Shown here: piece after piece, positions 17,437 to 25,800 of the stretch | Layout: each line of letters starts with the position of its first letter | How positions within the stretch are numbered: position 1 is the first letter of the stretch | Origin: Martinezella lusitana | GTDB lineage: Bacteria; Pseudomonadota; Alphaproteobacteria; Rhizobiales; Rhizobiaceae | Reading direction: 5' to 3' | Length of the DNA stretch: 51,810 nucleotides | Assembly: GCF_900094565.1 (NCBI RefSeq) | Contig: NZ_FMAF01000036.1 | Location: forward strand, 1 to 51,810 | The notes under the pieces: model-generated | What the model was told of the DNA's origin: nothing | Databases searched by the model: none | Seen by the model: the letters and a program-made list of their open reading frames with translations, nothing else | Program-made: the position numbers and the translations under genes

Positions 17437-18681
17437 TTAGACATCCTCCAAGGCCAACAGCTCATCAAATGTCTGGCGCCTGCGGATCAACCTATGCGTT
17501 CCGCCATCGATCAACACCTCGGGCGCATAGAGCCGGCTGTTGTAGTTCGACGACATCGTCGCGCCATAAGCGCCGGCGCCATGGAAAATGAGATAGTCGC
17601 CGACATGGGTTTCGGGGAGATCGCGTTGCTGCACTATTCCGGATTCCGCCTGGGTGAAGACATCGCCAGATTCGCATAAGGGGCCGGCTATGACTGTCGG
17701 CAAGGTCGCTGTTTCAGCGCTGCGTGGCGTCTTTCCGGGGATGACCGAAATGTGGTGATAGCTGCCATACATGGCCGGTCGGGCGAGATCGCTGAAGCCG
17801 GCATCAACAAGCACGAACCGGTTCCGGCCCATGGTCTTGACGGCCCTCACCTCTGCGAGCAGCACCCCGGAATCCGCAGTCAAGAAGCGCCCAGGCTCGA
17901 TCTCCAGTCGGATCGGATGGCCGAAATGCGCCTCGACTTCACGCCGCGCGGCATCCCAGAGCGAGAAATAATGCGAGGGGTCGATTTCCTCCTCGCCTTC
18001 CCGATAGGGCACAGAAAGACCGCCACCGGCGGAGATCGCCTCGATATCGATGCCAAGATCGCGGCAGAACCCAACCATTGCCCCGCAGACGCGCTGCAGA
18101 TGGCCGTAGTCGACGCCGGAGCCGATATGCATATGCAGGCCGACGAGCCTCAGGGAATATTTCTGCGTCAGCGCCACCGCGTCCTGCAGCTGCTCGAACC
18201 AGATGCCGTGCTTGCTGTTTTCGCCGCCGGTATTGGTCTTGTTGCTATGGCCATGGCCGAAACCCGGATTGATGCGCAACCAAACCCTGTGGCCCGGCGA
18301 GCGCTCACCCAGCTGATGCAACATGTCGATCGAGCCGATATTGACCTCGATCTTGTCGGCAATGACCCGCTCAAGCGTCGGTCGGTCGAAAACATCGGCG
18401 GTAAAGACGATCTCCGCTGCCTCGGACGCGGTGCCGGTTGCAAAGCCTGCCCGTGCCGCCCGCTCGATCTCGCCGAGGGAAACGGCGTCGACCCGGACGC
18501 CCGCCTTGCGCATTTCCTGCAGGATATGAATGTTCGAACAGGCCTTTTGCGCAAAGCGCACGACGTCGAATGCGGACAGTTGCCTGATGCGACGACGGAT
18601 CGCGGCGGCATCGTAGATCCAGAGCGGCGTTCCATATTCCGCTGCTAACGCGCTCAGTATTTCATTGGAAGGAATGGTCAT
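17437..18681 (-). CDS. lysA: Diaminopimelate decarboxylase (LysA), enterobacterial-like form
   Basis: The 414-residue fold-III PLP enzyme makes L-lysine from meso-diaminopimelate. The PLP lysine is in VRFAQKACSNIHIL (K46). GHGHSNKTNTGGENSKHG, AISAGGGLSVPYREG, IEPGRFL and GPLCESGDVFTQ follow in order, and the C-terminus is RLIRRRQTFDELLALE. From memory these blocks match E. coli LysA far better than the usual alphaproteobacterial LysA, suggesting transfer and a second copy. Start at ATG 18681. It sits between a cystathionine-lyase-type PLP gene and a P450 on the siderophore strand, where lysine would serve as precursor. Ornithine decarboxylase is unlikely because the diaminopimelate-specific blocks are present. 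Confidence 0.88.
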   Translation of the reverse strand: MTIPSNEILSALAAEYGTPLWIYDAAAIRRRIRQLSAFDVVRFAQKACSNIHILQEMRKAGVRVDAVSLGEIERAARAGFATGTASEAAEIVFTADVFDRPTLERVIADKIEVNIGSIDMLHQLGERSPGHRVWLRINPGFGHGHSNKTNTGGENSKHGIWFEQLQDAVALTQKYSLRLVGLHMHIGSGVDYGHLQRVCGAMVGFCRDLGIDIEAISAGGGLSVPYREGEEEIDPSHYFSLWDAARREVEAHFGHPIRLEIEPGRFLTADSGVLLAEVRAVKTMGRNRFVLVDAGFSDLARPAMYGSYHHISVIPGKTPRSAETATLPTVIAGPLCESGDVFTQAESGIVQQRDLPETHVGDYLIFHGAGAYGATMSSNYNSRLYAPEVLIDGGTHRLIRRRQTFDELLALEDV

Positions 18682-18731
18682 CTTTTCTCGGTCAGCGTGG
18701 GGCGGGAATAAAATCAAAATGGATAATAGGA

Positions 18732-18760
18732 CGGGCGGAGCAGTAGTGCCACTCCGCCCG
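18732..18760 (-). terminator. GC-rich hairpin between the PLP-enzyme gene and lysA
   Basis: A perfect 9-base stem, CGGGCGGAG paired with CTCCGCCCG, encloses an 11-base loop. It lies 27 bases after the stop of the upstream PLP gene and 50 bases before lysA. On the minus strand it is followed by a moderately T-rich stretch. It may be a partial terminator or a processing signal that sets lysA expression apart from the genes before it. Confidence 0.55.
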
Positions 18761-18786
18761 CTTGGCAATCTGAGACACTGAAATTG

Positions 18787-19968
18787 CTATCGTCTTGCCG
18801 TCAGCAGCGCCTGCTCAAGATCGGAGATAACGGCTGCGGCTGAATGAAGCCCGACGTTCAGGCGGATCGTGCGGTCGCTGACGCCAAATCGTGCAAAGAC
18901 ATTGGTCTCCGGCGAGATGCTGAGCGCCGCCTTTGCCGGGACGACGAGGCTCTCCGGGCCGCCCCAGCTGACCCCGATGCGAATGAGGCGCAGCGCGTCA
19001 ACGAAATTTGCCACATCGATGCGATCGGAAACTTCGAACGAGAACAGCCCGCCGAAGCCGCTAAAAGTGCGCTTGCCGGCATGTTCGCCGAGCGCCGGGT
19101 GCATGACATTGGTCACGTCCTCATGTGCGTCAAGCCAGGACGCGACCTCAAGGCCGGCCTCGTGGTGATGACGCATCCGGAACGGCAGGGTCTCCAGGTT
19201 GCGCAGGACCAGCCATGCCTCGAACGGCGCCAGCTTTGCACCCGTATAGGGGTAGATTTCGCTGTTGATCCGGCCGATATGTGCCTTCGAGCCGGCAACA
19301 AGACCTGCCACCGTATCGCTCTGTCCACCCAGATATTTCGAGGCCGCGTGGATGACGAGATCGATGCCGAGGGCGAGCGGGTTCTGGTAGAGCGGCGTTG
19401 CCCAGGAGTTGTCGACGATCGTCACGACGCCGTGGCGGCGCGCGGCCTCGGCGATGACAGGCAGATCCTGCAGCTCGAACACCATCGAGGTTGGATTTTC
19501 GAGATAGGCAAGCCGTGCGCCAGGAAGGGCCGCGATCATGGCCTCGGTGTCGGTGCCGTCAATATAGTCGACGACAACGCCGAAGCGCTTCAGCACCTTT
19601 TCGAAGAAGCGGAAGGCATCGCTGTAGACGTGCCGCACGGTGACGATGCGATCTCCCGGGCCGACGAAGGCAAGGACCGCCGCCGCAATCGCGCCCATGC
19701 CGCTCGCAAAGGCGCGCGCCTCCTCGGCGCCCTCCATCTCGGCGATCCTCCGCTCCAGGAGCTGCACCGTCGGATTGTCGCCGCGCGAATAGATCGGCTT
19801 CTTCGAGCGGCCGGCGAAGACATCCTCGAGCTCCTTGTAGCTGTCGAACAGGAACAGCGACGTCTGATAGATCGGCGGTACCGCTGCGTCGAACGGGTCG
19901 TCGCGGCGGGGCATCAGCGTATCGGGAATGGCGTGCCGATAGGCATCGAATCTCGGTGTCTCGTTCAT
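18787..19968 (-). CDS. Cys/Met-metabolism PLP enzyme (cystathionine beta-lyase/gamma-synthase fold)
   Basis: The 393-residue protein has the fold-I hallmarks: YSRGDNPTVQLLERRIAEME near the N-terminus, the phosphate-binding ASGMGAIAAA, the aspartate in IVDNSWATPLYQNPL, and the PLP lysine in HAASKYLGGQSD (K211). The C-terminal GVSWGGPESLV resembles MetC more than MetB. Start at ATG 19968 with AGAGGAAC upstream. It is in the siderophore strand between a MATE exporter and lysA, with no methionine genes around, so a biosynthetic role other than methionine supply is likely. Some cystathionine lyases also racemise amino acids, so a lysine or hydroxylysine epimerase is one idea. That is inference only. 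Confidence 0.8.
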   Translation of the reverse strand: MNETPRFDAYRHAIPDTLMPRRDDPFDAAVPPIYQTSLFLFDSYKELEDVFAGRSKKPIYSRGDNPTVQLLERRIAEMEGAEEARAFASGMGAIAAAVLAFVGPGDRIVTVRHVYSDAFRFFEKVLKRFGVVVDYIDGTDTEAMIAALPGARLAYLENPTSMVFELQDLPVIAEAARRHGVVTIVDNSWATPLYQNPLALGIDLVIHAASKYLGGQSDTVAGLVAGSKAHIGRINSEIYPYTGAKLAPFEAWLVLRNLETLPFRMRHHHEAGLEVASWLDAHEDVTNVMHPALGEHAGKRTFSGFGGLFSFEVSDRIDVANFVDALRLIRIGVSWGGPESLVVPAKAALSISPETNVFARFGVSDRTIRLNVGLHSAAAVISDLEQALLTARR

Positions 19969-19982
19969 GGCGTTCCTCTTGG

Positions 19983-21353
19983 TCAGGAGTGAAGTGTCGA
20001 TTGGCCGGTCAGTTGCCCCTCGGTTTCGGCGGGCAGAATGGCAAGCCATTCTCTCCGCGCGACGAAGAGGCCGAGCATGGCGGCAAGGATTGCAGCCGCG
20101 GCGGGAGCAGCGGATACGCCAGCAAAGCCCATCCAGAGAGGCAGCAGGAGCAGAAGCGGAATGAGGAGATAGCCTTGCGGCGCAAGGCCTACGAGCGCGG
20201 ACAAGCCCGCCCTGCCCCGGGATTGCAGCATAACGAGCAGCACGGACTGAAAGGCGGCCAGGGGAAAGACCGGAAAGAGGGCGCGCAGCCACGCCACAGC
20301 CTCATCGACGACCTGCGGACGACCGGTGAACAGCCGCGCCATCGGTTCGGCAGCCACAAACAGCAGAACGGAATAGAGCAACGCGACGGGCACCGTTACC
20401 GCCAGCATAATGCGGATCACGCTTTTGAGCCGAAGCGCATCGCCAGAGCCGAAGGCATGGCTGACGACGCTCTGGGCCCCAAGGCAGAAGCCGAGGATGG
20501 GAAGCTGACCCAACGTCATCAGTCGAACGGCAATCGCAGTGGCCGCCACTCCGGTGTCGCCACCATGGACCGCAGCCTCACGCATCAGCACGAGAAAGCC
20601 GAACCCGGTCACGACGCTCGTGGCAGCGGCGGGAACGCCGATCCTCACCATCGGCCGCAGCAATCGCCAGCGCACCAATCCATTCGTCACGCCGACCGTG
20701 CCCCATCTGCGGACGAAATAGACGGCATAGCAGGCAAGTGCCGCAACGGCGGAAAAGATGGTTGCCAGCGCGGCGCCCGATGCGCCAAGCTTGAAGAGAA
20801 AGATGAAGACAGGATCGAGAACAGCGTTCAGGGCAAAGCTTGCGATCAGGACGATCATCGAAAAGCGCGAGTTGCCCTCGGCAATCGCAATGAAATCGCA
20901 GACCGTCTGCAGCAACCCGAGCGTGACGCCGAAGGCGAGCAGTCGTCCATAGTCGAGGCCGGGCGCGAGCAGACTATCGCTCGCTCCCAGCGCACCGACA
21001 AAGTGGGGCAGTCCGAGATAGATGAGCACGGACAAGACAATGCCGAGCGGGATCGTCGCAGCGAGCGCGGTCGCGGCAACCGATGAGGCGGCCGTCAGAT
21101 TGCCCTCGCCGAGATGTCGCGCCAAAAGCGTGGCGAGGCCAATGCCGAGTCCCTGACCGGCCGCGGCCACCAGCAGGAACAGCGGCATGACCAGGCTGAT
21201 GCCTGCCAGTACCTCCGGCCCGAGGGCACCAAGAAAGATCGCGTTTATCGCGTGATGCCCGGCGCTGGCGGCCAACCCGGCCACGGCCGGAAGCGCGACC
21301 GTCAGAACGAGCCGCAGGATGCGCGGATCGTTCATGTCGACGGATGCTGTCAT
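19983..21353 (-). CDS. MATE-family efflux transporter
   Basis: The 456-residue, very hydrophobic protein has about twelve membrane segments and the MATE pattern: PLFLLVAAAGQGLGIGLATL in the N-half, and GFGFLVLMREAAVHGGDTGV then GFCLGAQSVVSHAFG in the C-half. Such proteins export small organic molecules using an H+ or Na+ gradient. The ATG at 21353 overlaps the stop of the acyltransferase gene (TGATG), so the two are coupled. Export of the finished siderophore across the inner membrane is the natural inference, since no other exporter is in the island. Confidence 0.87.
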   Translation of the reverse strand: MTASVDMNDPRILRLVLTVALPAVAGLAASAGHHAINAIFLGALGPEVLAGISLVMPLFLLVAAAGQGLGIGLATLLARHLGEGNLTAASSVAATALAATIPLGIVLSVLIYLGLPHFVGALGASDSLLAPGLDYGRLLAFGVTLGLLQTVCDFIAIAEGNSRFSMIVLIASFALNAVLDPVFIFLFKLGASGAALATIFSAVAALACYAVYFVRRWGTVGVTNGLVRWRLLRPMVRIGVPAAATSVVTGFGFLVLMREAAVHGGDTGVAATAIAVRLMTLGQLPILGFCLGAQSVVSHAFGSGDALRLKSVIRIMLAVTVPVALLYSVLLFVAAEPMARLFTGRPQVVDEAVAWLRALFPVFPLAAFQSVLLVMLQSRGRAGLSALVGLAPQGYLLIPLLLLLPLWMGFAGVSAAPAAAAILAAMLGLFVARREWLAILPAETEGQLTGQSTLHS

Positions 21354-22504
21354 CACGCGGCATCCCGCGCTAGCGAACCGAGCACGGGCAGACCATCGCC
21401 ATCCGTCAGACCGGAAAGGTCCGGCGAGAGCAGTCGATCCATGAAGAAACGCTCGCGCAGCAGCATGACCAGCAACGCCTTCTTGTGCGGAAACTGGATG
21501 TGCTTGATCTTGGCGAAGCCGGACCGGTCAAGATTGCGGATCTGCTGGCTGTGATGGTGGATCGGCTCGCCGACAATGCGCCGTGTGCGCGGATCGGCGA
21601 GGAACATGTAGTGCATCAGCGACGGCAGCCAGGCGCTGACGAAGGCCTTGCCGCGGAAGTCATCTTCTCCGATCGCCACATGCCAGCCGCGATCATGGCC
21701 GTCAGCGTCATAATGCGGTCCGATCCGGTCTTCCTTGGCCCAATAGAGCTCGAAATAGCCGAAGGGAATACCGCCGAAAGTCCCGATCAACGGTAAGGTG
21801 CGCGGATCGGCCAGGCGGCCGGCAATGAAATCGCGGTGATAGGCGAGATCGCTGCCGTCTTCCCAAATGGCGGCGACCCGAGGATCGTTCATCCAGCGAT
21901 GGAAATGCTCAAGGTCGGCCTCGACATCGGCGACGTGAAATCCCAGCTGGGTATTCAGCCAGGGTATGAAACGCTTGTAGACTCGACCCGTCGGCTTCGG
22001 TGGCCTTTGCGGATGAAGGGCGCCGTTCGTCAGGATCGGCACCTCCGGATAGGCGTGAGGAATGCTCCCGAGCCAGGGCTTCGTTTGCTGAAAGAAGGTT
22101 TCGGGGCGCCCGATCAGACGGTCTCCACGCAGCTCGATCACGCCCAAACTCAGCAGGCGCCTGGCGAGGCTATCATCTGCGAGCGTGAGCTCCACACAGC
22201 CCAATTGTGGATTGCAGGTCAAAATGGCTTCCAGCACGGCGTTGACAATATCGTCGGCGGCAACCGCCACCGTTGCCGCGGATAGGGTGTCGAAGACCAG
22301 AACGTCGGCGGGACCCGACAGATTGCCCGAGGCTACCTCCATTCCGTGATATTCGACCCGGAAATCACCAGACATCAGCCCCGACGATACGAGAAGCGGC
22401 TGGCCGCAGGCGAGCGCATGGCTCGCAACGCCTGCGGCCGGCAGACGCAGATCGAATGACTGCGACGCCATCGTTTCGCTCCTCATCGCTACGGAAGCAT
22501 CCAT
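21353..22504 (-). CDS. Siderophore hydroxamate acyltransferase (IucB/AlcB/VbsA-like)
   Basis: The 383-residue protein's C-terminal ~200 residues carry the GNAT-type block of siderophore acyltransferases: FHRWMNDPRVAAIWE, GYFELYWAKEDRIG, GEDDFRGKAFVSAWLPSLMH, and RIVGEPIHHHSQQIRNLDRS followed by KIKHIQFPHKKALLVML. Family members acylate the N-hydroxylated side-chain amine of lysine, ornithine or a diamine to make the hydroxamate. Start at ATG 22504 with GGAGAAG upstream; 22549 is an alternative. It heads the minus-strand operon, divergent from the NRPS. Its acyl donor is unknown; 3-hydroxybutyryl-CoA is used in vicibactin. Confidence 0.87.
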   Translation of the reverse strand: MDASVAMRSETMASQSFDLRLPAAGVASHALACGQPLLVSSGLMSGDFRVEYHGMEVASGNLSGPADVLVFDTLSAATVAVAADDIVNAVLEAILTCNPQLGCVELTLADDSLARRLLSLGVIELRGDRLIGRPETFFQQTKPWLGSIPHAYPEVPILTNGALHPQRPPKPTGRVYKRFIPWLNTQLGFHVADVEADLEHFHRWMNDPRVAAIWEDGSDLAYHRDFIAGRLADPRTLPLIGTFGGIPFGYFELYWAKEDRIGPHYDADGHDRGWHVAIGEDDFRGKAFVSAWLPSLMHYMFLADPRTRRIVGEPIHHHSQQIRNLDRSGFAKIKHIQFPHKKALLVMLLRERFFMDRLLSPDLSGLTDGDGLPVLGSLARDAA

Positions 22505-22577
22505 AGTTCTTCTCCATCTCTCGAAACCGCGCGTCATTGGAATCGGCAAGGCCGCACACAGCGCTAATTCCGCAGTG

Positions 22578-22659
22578 ACGAACGGCGCCCCGCGGAATTC
22601 AAAATATTTTTTGGAAATATTTTTTGAGATTTTTCTGAATTTCTGCGAACGCCGTTCGT
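22578..22659. repeat. Imperfect 82-base inverted repeat
   Basis: The outer arms, ACGAACGGCG and CGCCGTTCGT, are perfect over 10 bases. The next bases inward, GCGGAATTCAAAA on one strand and GCAGAAATTCAGAAA on the other, are similar. Two mirror-image promoter elements for the divergent operons would look like this. Confidence 0.6.
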
Positions 22660-22739
22660 TATGCAGCTGCGTCGATGTAATTCACGGACGAATCGAATTT
22701 ATTGGCGCCGTAAAGTCAATATAGATGACGCGTTTAACT

Positions 22740-22760
22740 CAATAGTTATTAAAACTATTG
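22740..22760. repeat. 8-5-8 palindrome upstream of the NRPS gene
   Basis: CAATAGTT, five bases, then AACTATTG. It lies 70 bases before the NRPS start and could be an operator or an mRNA leader hairpin. Confidence 0.5.
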
Positions 22761-22830
22761 GGATATGTACATTATTACACTTTGCTATGTTGGCTATGTA
22801 TTAAATATCTTCGAGGAGAACGGCGAAGAA

Positions 22831-25800
22831 ATGACTATTCATGACCGGAACGCCAATGCGGTTGATGACTCGGATCACGTCGCGAAATGCTCGCTATCGC
22901 CGACACAGTCGCGAATTTGGCTTCTATCAGAGACGGGCAACGAGGTCATTTATGGGCGGCAAATTCTTGCTATCGCCTTCCCTCCCATCGCTCTTGCAGT
23001 AGCACGCAAAGGGCTTGCGGCACTTTCGCGTCAACATCCGCTCATCACATCGGAATTCGAGGCTCGAGCCGGCGGCGCTGTGCAGCAGATCCTGAGGAAT
23101 AGTCGTCATGTCGATGTGATCGAGGTGGATTTGGCGGCCGACGACAGTCTGGACGAGGCGCTTGCCGCAGCGGCCTCGGCGGAACGAGCGCGCGCCATAG
23201 ATCTCGCCAGCGGCAATCCCGCCCGTTTCGTTCTGCTGTCAAGGAACGAGCAAGCGGTCGGCGCGGTATTTTCTCTCCACGCCGTCCTTGCCGATGCCGC
23301 AACGCTCGATCTGCTTGCGAAGGATTTCCTGCGCAATATACGCGGCAGCGCCAATGTGCTGGCTGATGTTAGCGAAACCGCGCTCCCGGACGCGGCATCC
23401 TGGATGACCGGCAATAGCGCGCCACGCAGTCCGGCGCTGGAGCTCGTCGATTTCTGGTTCGAACGCCTGACGGCACAGGAAAACATCGCGTCGCTCCCGC
23501 CGCAGGCAACGGCCGGACGGGATATAGTCGATGAGGCATGGTTCGAGCATTTGGTGGAGGTGCCCGCTCCGGAGTCCCTTGCACACGCACAGTCGACGGT
23601 TGAGACGTCCCGCGACGTTCTTGCCGCGCTGAGCATCGCCCTCCGTCGCCACACCGGATACGACACCCAAAGGATCGGTTTGGTCACGCGGCCGGCGACG
23701 CCGACGATCGCGGCGCGCAGCGAGGATGTGCTGATCCTCACCGCGGAACTGAATGGCGCCATGGGGCTTGAGGATGTCCGCAAGACATTCATCGAGGAAA
23801 TCGAGACCGCCGCACGGCAATCCCTGCCCTTCGAGGCTCTTGCCGACGCGTTGCTGCGACGTGACGAATTCTTTGACACCACCGGCCTCGTCAAGACGCT
23901 TCTCGATGTACGGGCACCGCTCCAGTTTATGGAATCGGCCACGGATGAAACCCCGATCCGATGCCTCGTCGAGCCTCCGGCCCGCCGCGATGCCGAACTG
24001 GTCGTCACTGTTTCCCAAGCATCCAGGGATAGACTTCGCATCGGGATCGGCTTCGATCCGCAAAAGCATGACCGTAAGCAGATCGCCCGCTTCGCCGATG
24101 ATCTGGTTATCGCCCTTGCCCGGTTGGGCAGCAACCCCGGCGAGGCGATCAAGCACATCCCATTCGTTTCGCCGGAACAACTGGACGGGCTGTCTGCGCC
24201 CTATCCCGACATACCCGAGCCGGATGACGGAGTGCCGATCCACGAGGTCATCTCCGCACAAGCCAGACGGCGGCCGTATGCCTTCGCCGTTGCGCAAGGA
24301 GAGAAATCGGTCACGCACGGCGAGCTCGAGGCGGCGGCCAATCGGCTCGCGCATCGCCTGATCTCCTTGGGGATCGGGCCTGAGAAGCGCGTCGCCATCG
24401 CGCTCGAAAAGTCGATCGATGCAATTATCGCCATTCTTGCCGTGCTGAAATCAGGCGGCGCCTTTACACCGGTCGAGCCGGATCACCCCGAAGCGCGCAA
24501 CCGGCATATTCTGACCGCTCCCGGCCTGTCTCTCGTCATCTCCCGCACGCGGCACATCGCCAATCTGCCCAGCGACATCGCCACAGCGTATCTCAATCTC
24601 GACGCCACCGATCTCTCGTCGGAAAGCAGCGACGCGCCTGCCACCGCCGCTATAGCCCCGCAGCAGCTCGCATATGTGATCTACACGTCTGGCTCGACAG
24701 GTGTCCCGAAGGGTGTCGCGGTCGAGCACGGTCCCTTGGCGCATCATTGCAAGGCGACCCTGCGCATCTACGAAATGAACGAGGACTCTTGCGAATATCC
24801 GGTCCTGCCATTTACGTCAGATGGCGGGCATGAACGCTGGATGGTGCCGCTGATGGCGGGTGGCGGCGTAGTGCTGACACAGGACAAGCTCGCCACGCCC
24901 GAAGATGCTTTCGCGATGATGAAGCGGCACGGCGTCAACAATGCCAGCCTTCCCACAAGCTACGTGCGCGGACTTGCCGAATATGCCGGTGAGAACAGCG
25001 ACATACCGCGGCTGCGGCTCTATTCCTTCGGCGGCGAGGCGCTGTCGCAAGCGGTGTTCGACATGATCACCGAGAACCTCAAGGCGCAGATGCTGATCAA
25101 TGGCTATGGCCCGACCGAGACGATCATGACGCCGATGATCTGGAAAATCCCGGCGGGAACCCGCTTCGAGGGGACGGTCGCGCCGATCGGCCGCGGCGTG
25201 GGCGACCGGCGGATCTATGTGCTCGATGCCGACCTCGCGCCTGTTCCGGTCGGCGTGATCGGCGAAATCTATATCGGCGGCAGCGGCCTTGCACGCGGCT
25301 ATCTCGGCCAGCCGGAGCTGACGGCGGACCGTTTCATTCTCGATCCCTTTTCGCTAGGCGGCAGACTCTATAAGTCCGGCGATCTCGGCCGCTGGCGGGA
25401 GGATGGCATCGTCGAATTCGCCGGTCGCGTCGATCATCAGATCAAATTGCGCGGCTTCCGCATCGAGCCCGGCGAGATCGAGGCCGTGCTGCGATCCGAC
25501 CAGCGCGTCGCCGAAGCCGTCGTACTGCTGCACAATGAAGGCGGGCGCAGCTCGCTCGTCGCCTATGTGGTTCCGCGCGAGGGCGAAAGCTTAAGCGTGA
25601 CCGAACTGCGCCGCGCAGCCATGACCGCCCTGCCCGATTATATGGTGCCGCAAACCATCATGATCATCGACGAGCTGCCGATGGGGCCGAACAGCAAGCT
25701 GGACCGCGCCGCCCTGCCCGCACCTCGCATCGAACGCGAACTGGTCGCGCCAGCAAGCGAGAAGGAAAAGACAATCCTCGACGCGTGGAAGGCCATTCTC

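Larger units (their letters stand above)
22505..22830. promoter_or_regulatory. Divergent control region between acyltransferase and NRPS genes
   Basis: This 326-base spacer must hold promoters for both siderophore operons and is much AT-richer than its surroundings. It contains a 10-base inverted repeat, ACGAACGGCG (22578-22587) and CGCCGTTCGT (22650-22659), whose inner flanks are also partly symmetric. Between the arms is a tandem 12-base repeat, AAATATTTTTTG, at 22602-22613 and 22615-22626. A second palindrome is at 22740-22760. No TGA-N9-TCA iron box is present here, unlike at the sigma-factor, receptor and esterase genes, which fits indirect iron control through the ECF sigma factor. Confidence 0.6.

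Noticed and set aside
19956..21086. 376-codon plus-strand frame opposite the MATE gene
   Set aside because: Very high in Arg, Gln, Asp and Gly with no domain pattern, typical of an antisense shadow of a membrane-protein gene.
22711..22733. TAAAG-N15-CGT resembling a PvdS-type promoter before the NRPS gene
   Set aside because: One base and the spacing differ from TAAAT-N16/17-CGT, and no matching copy was found for the divergent acyltransferase gene; too weak to call.
22726..22741. TGA-N10-TCA near the NRPS promoter
   Set aside because: The spacing is ten instead of nine, so it is not counted as an IRO box.
23106..24354. Long minus-strand frames opposite the NRPS gene
   Set aside because: They are shadows of a G+C-rich coding sequence; the plus-strand NRPS has complete domain motifs.
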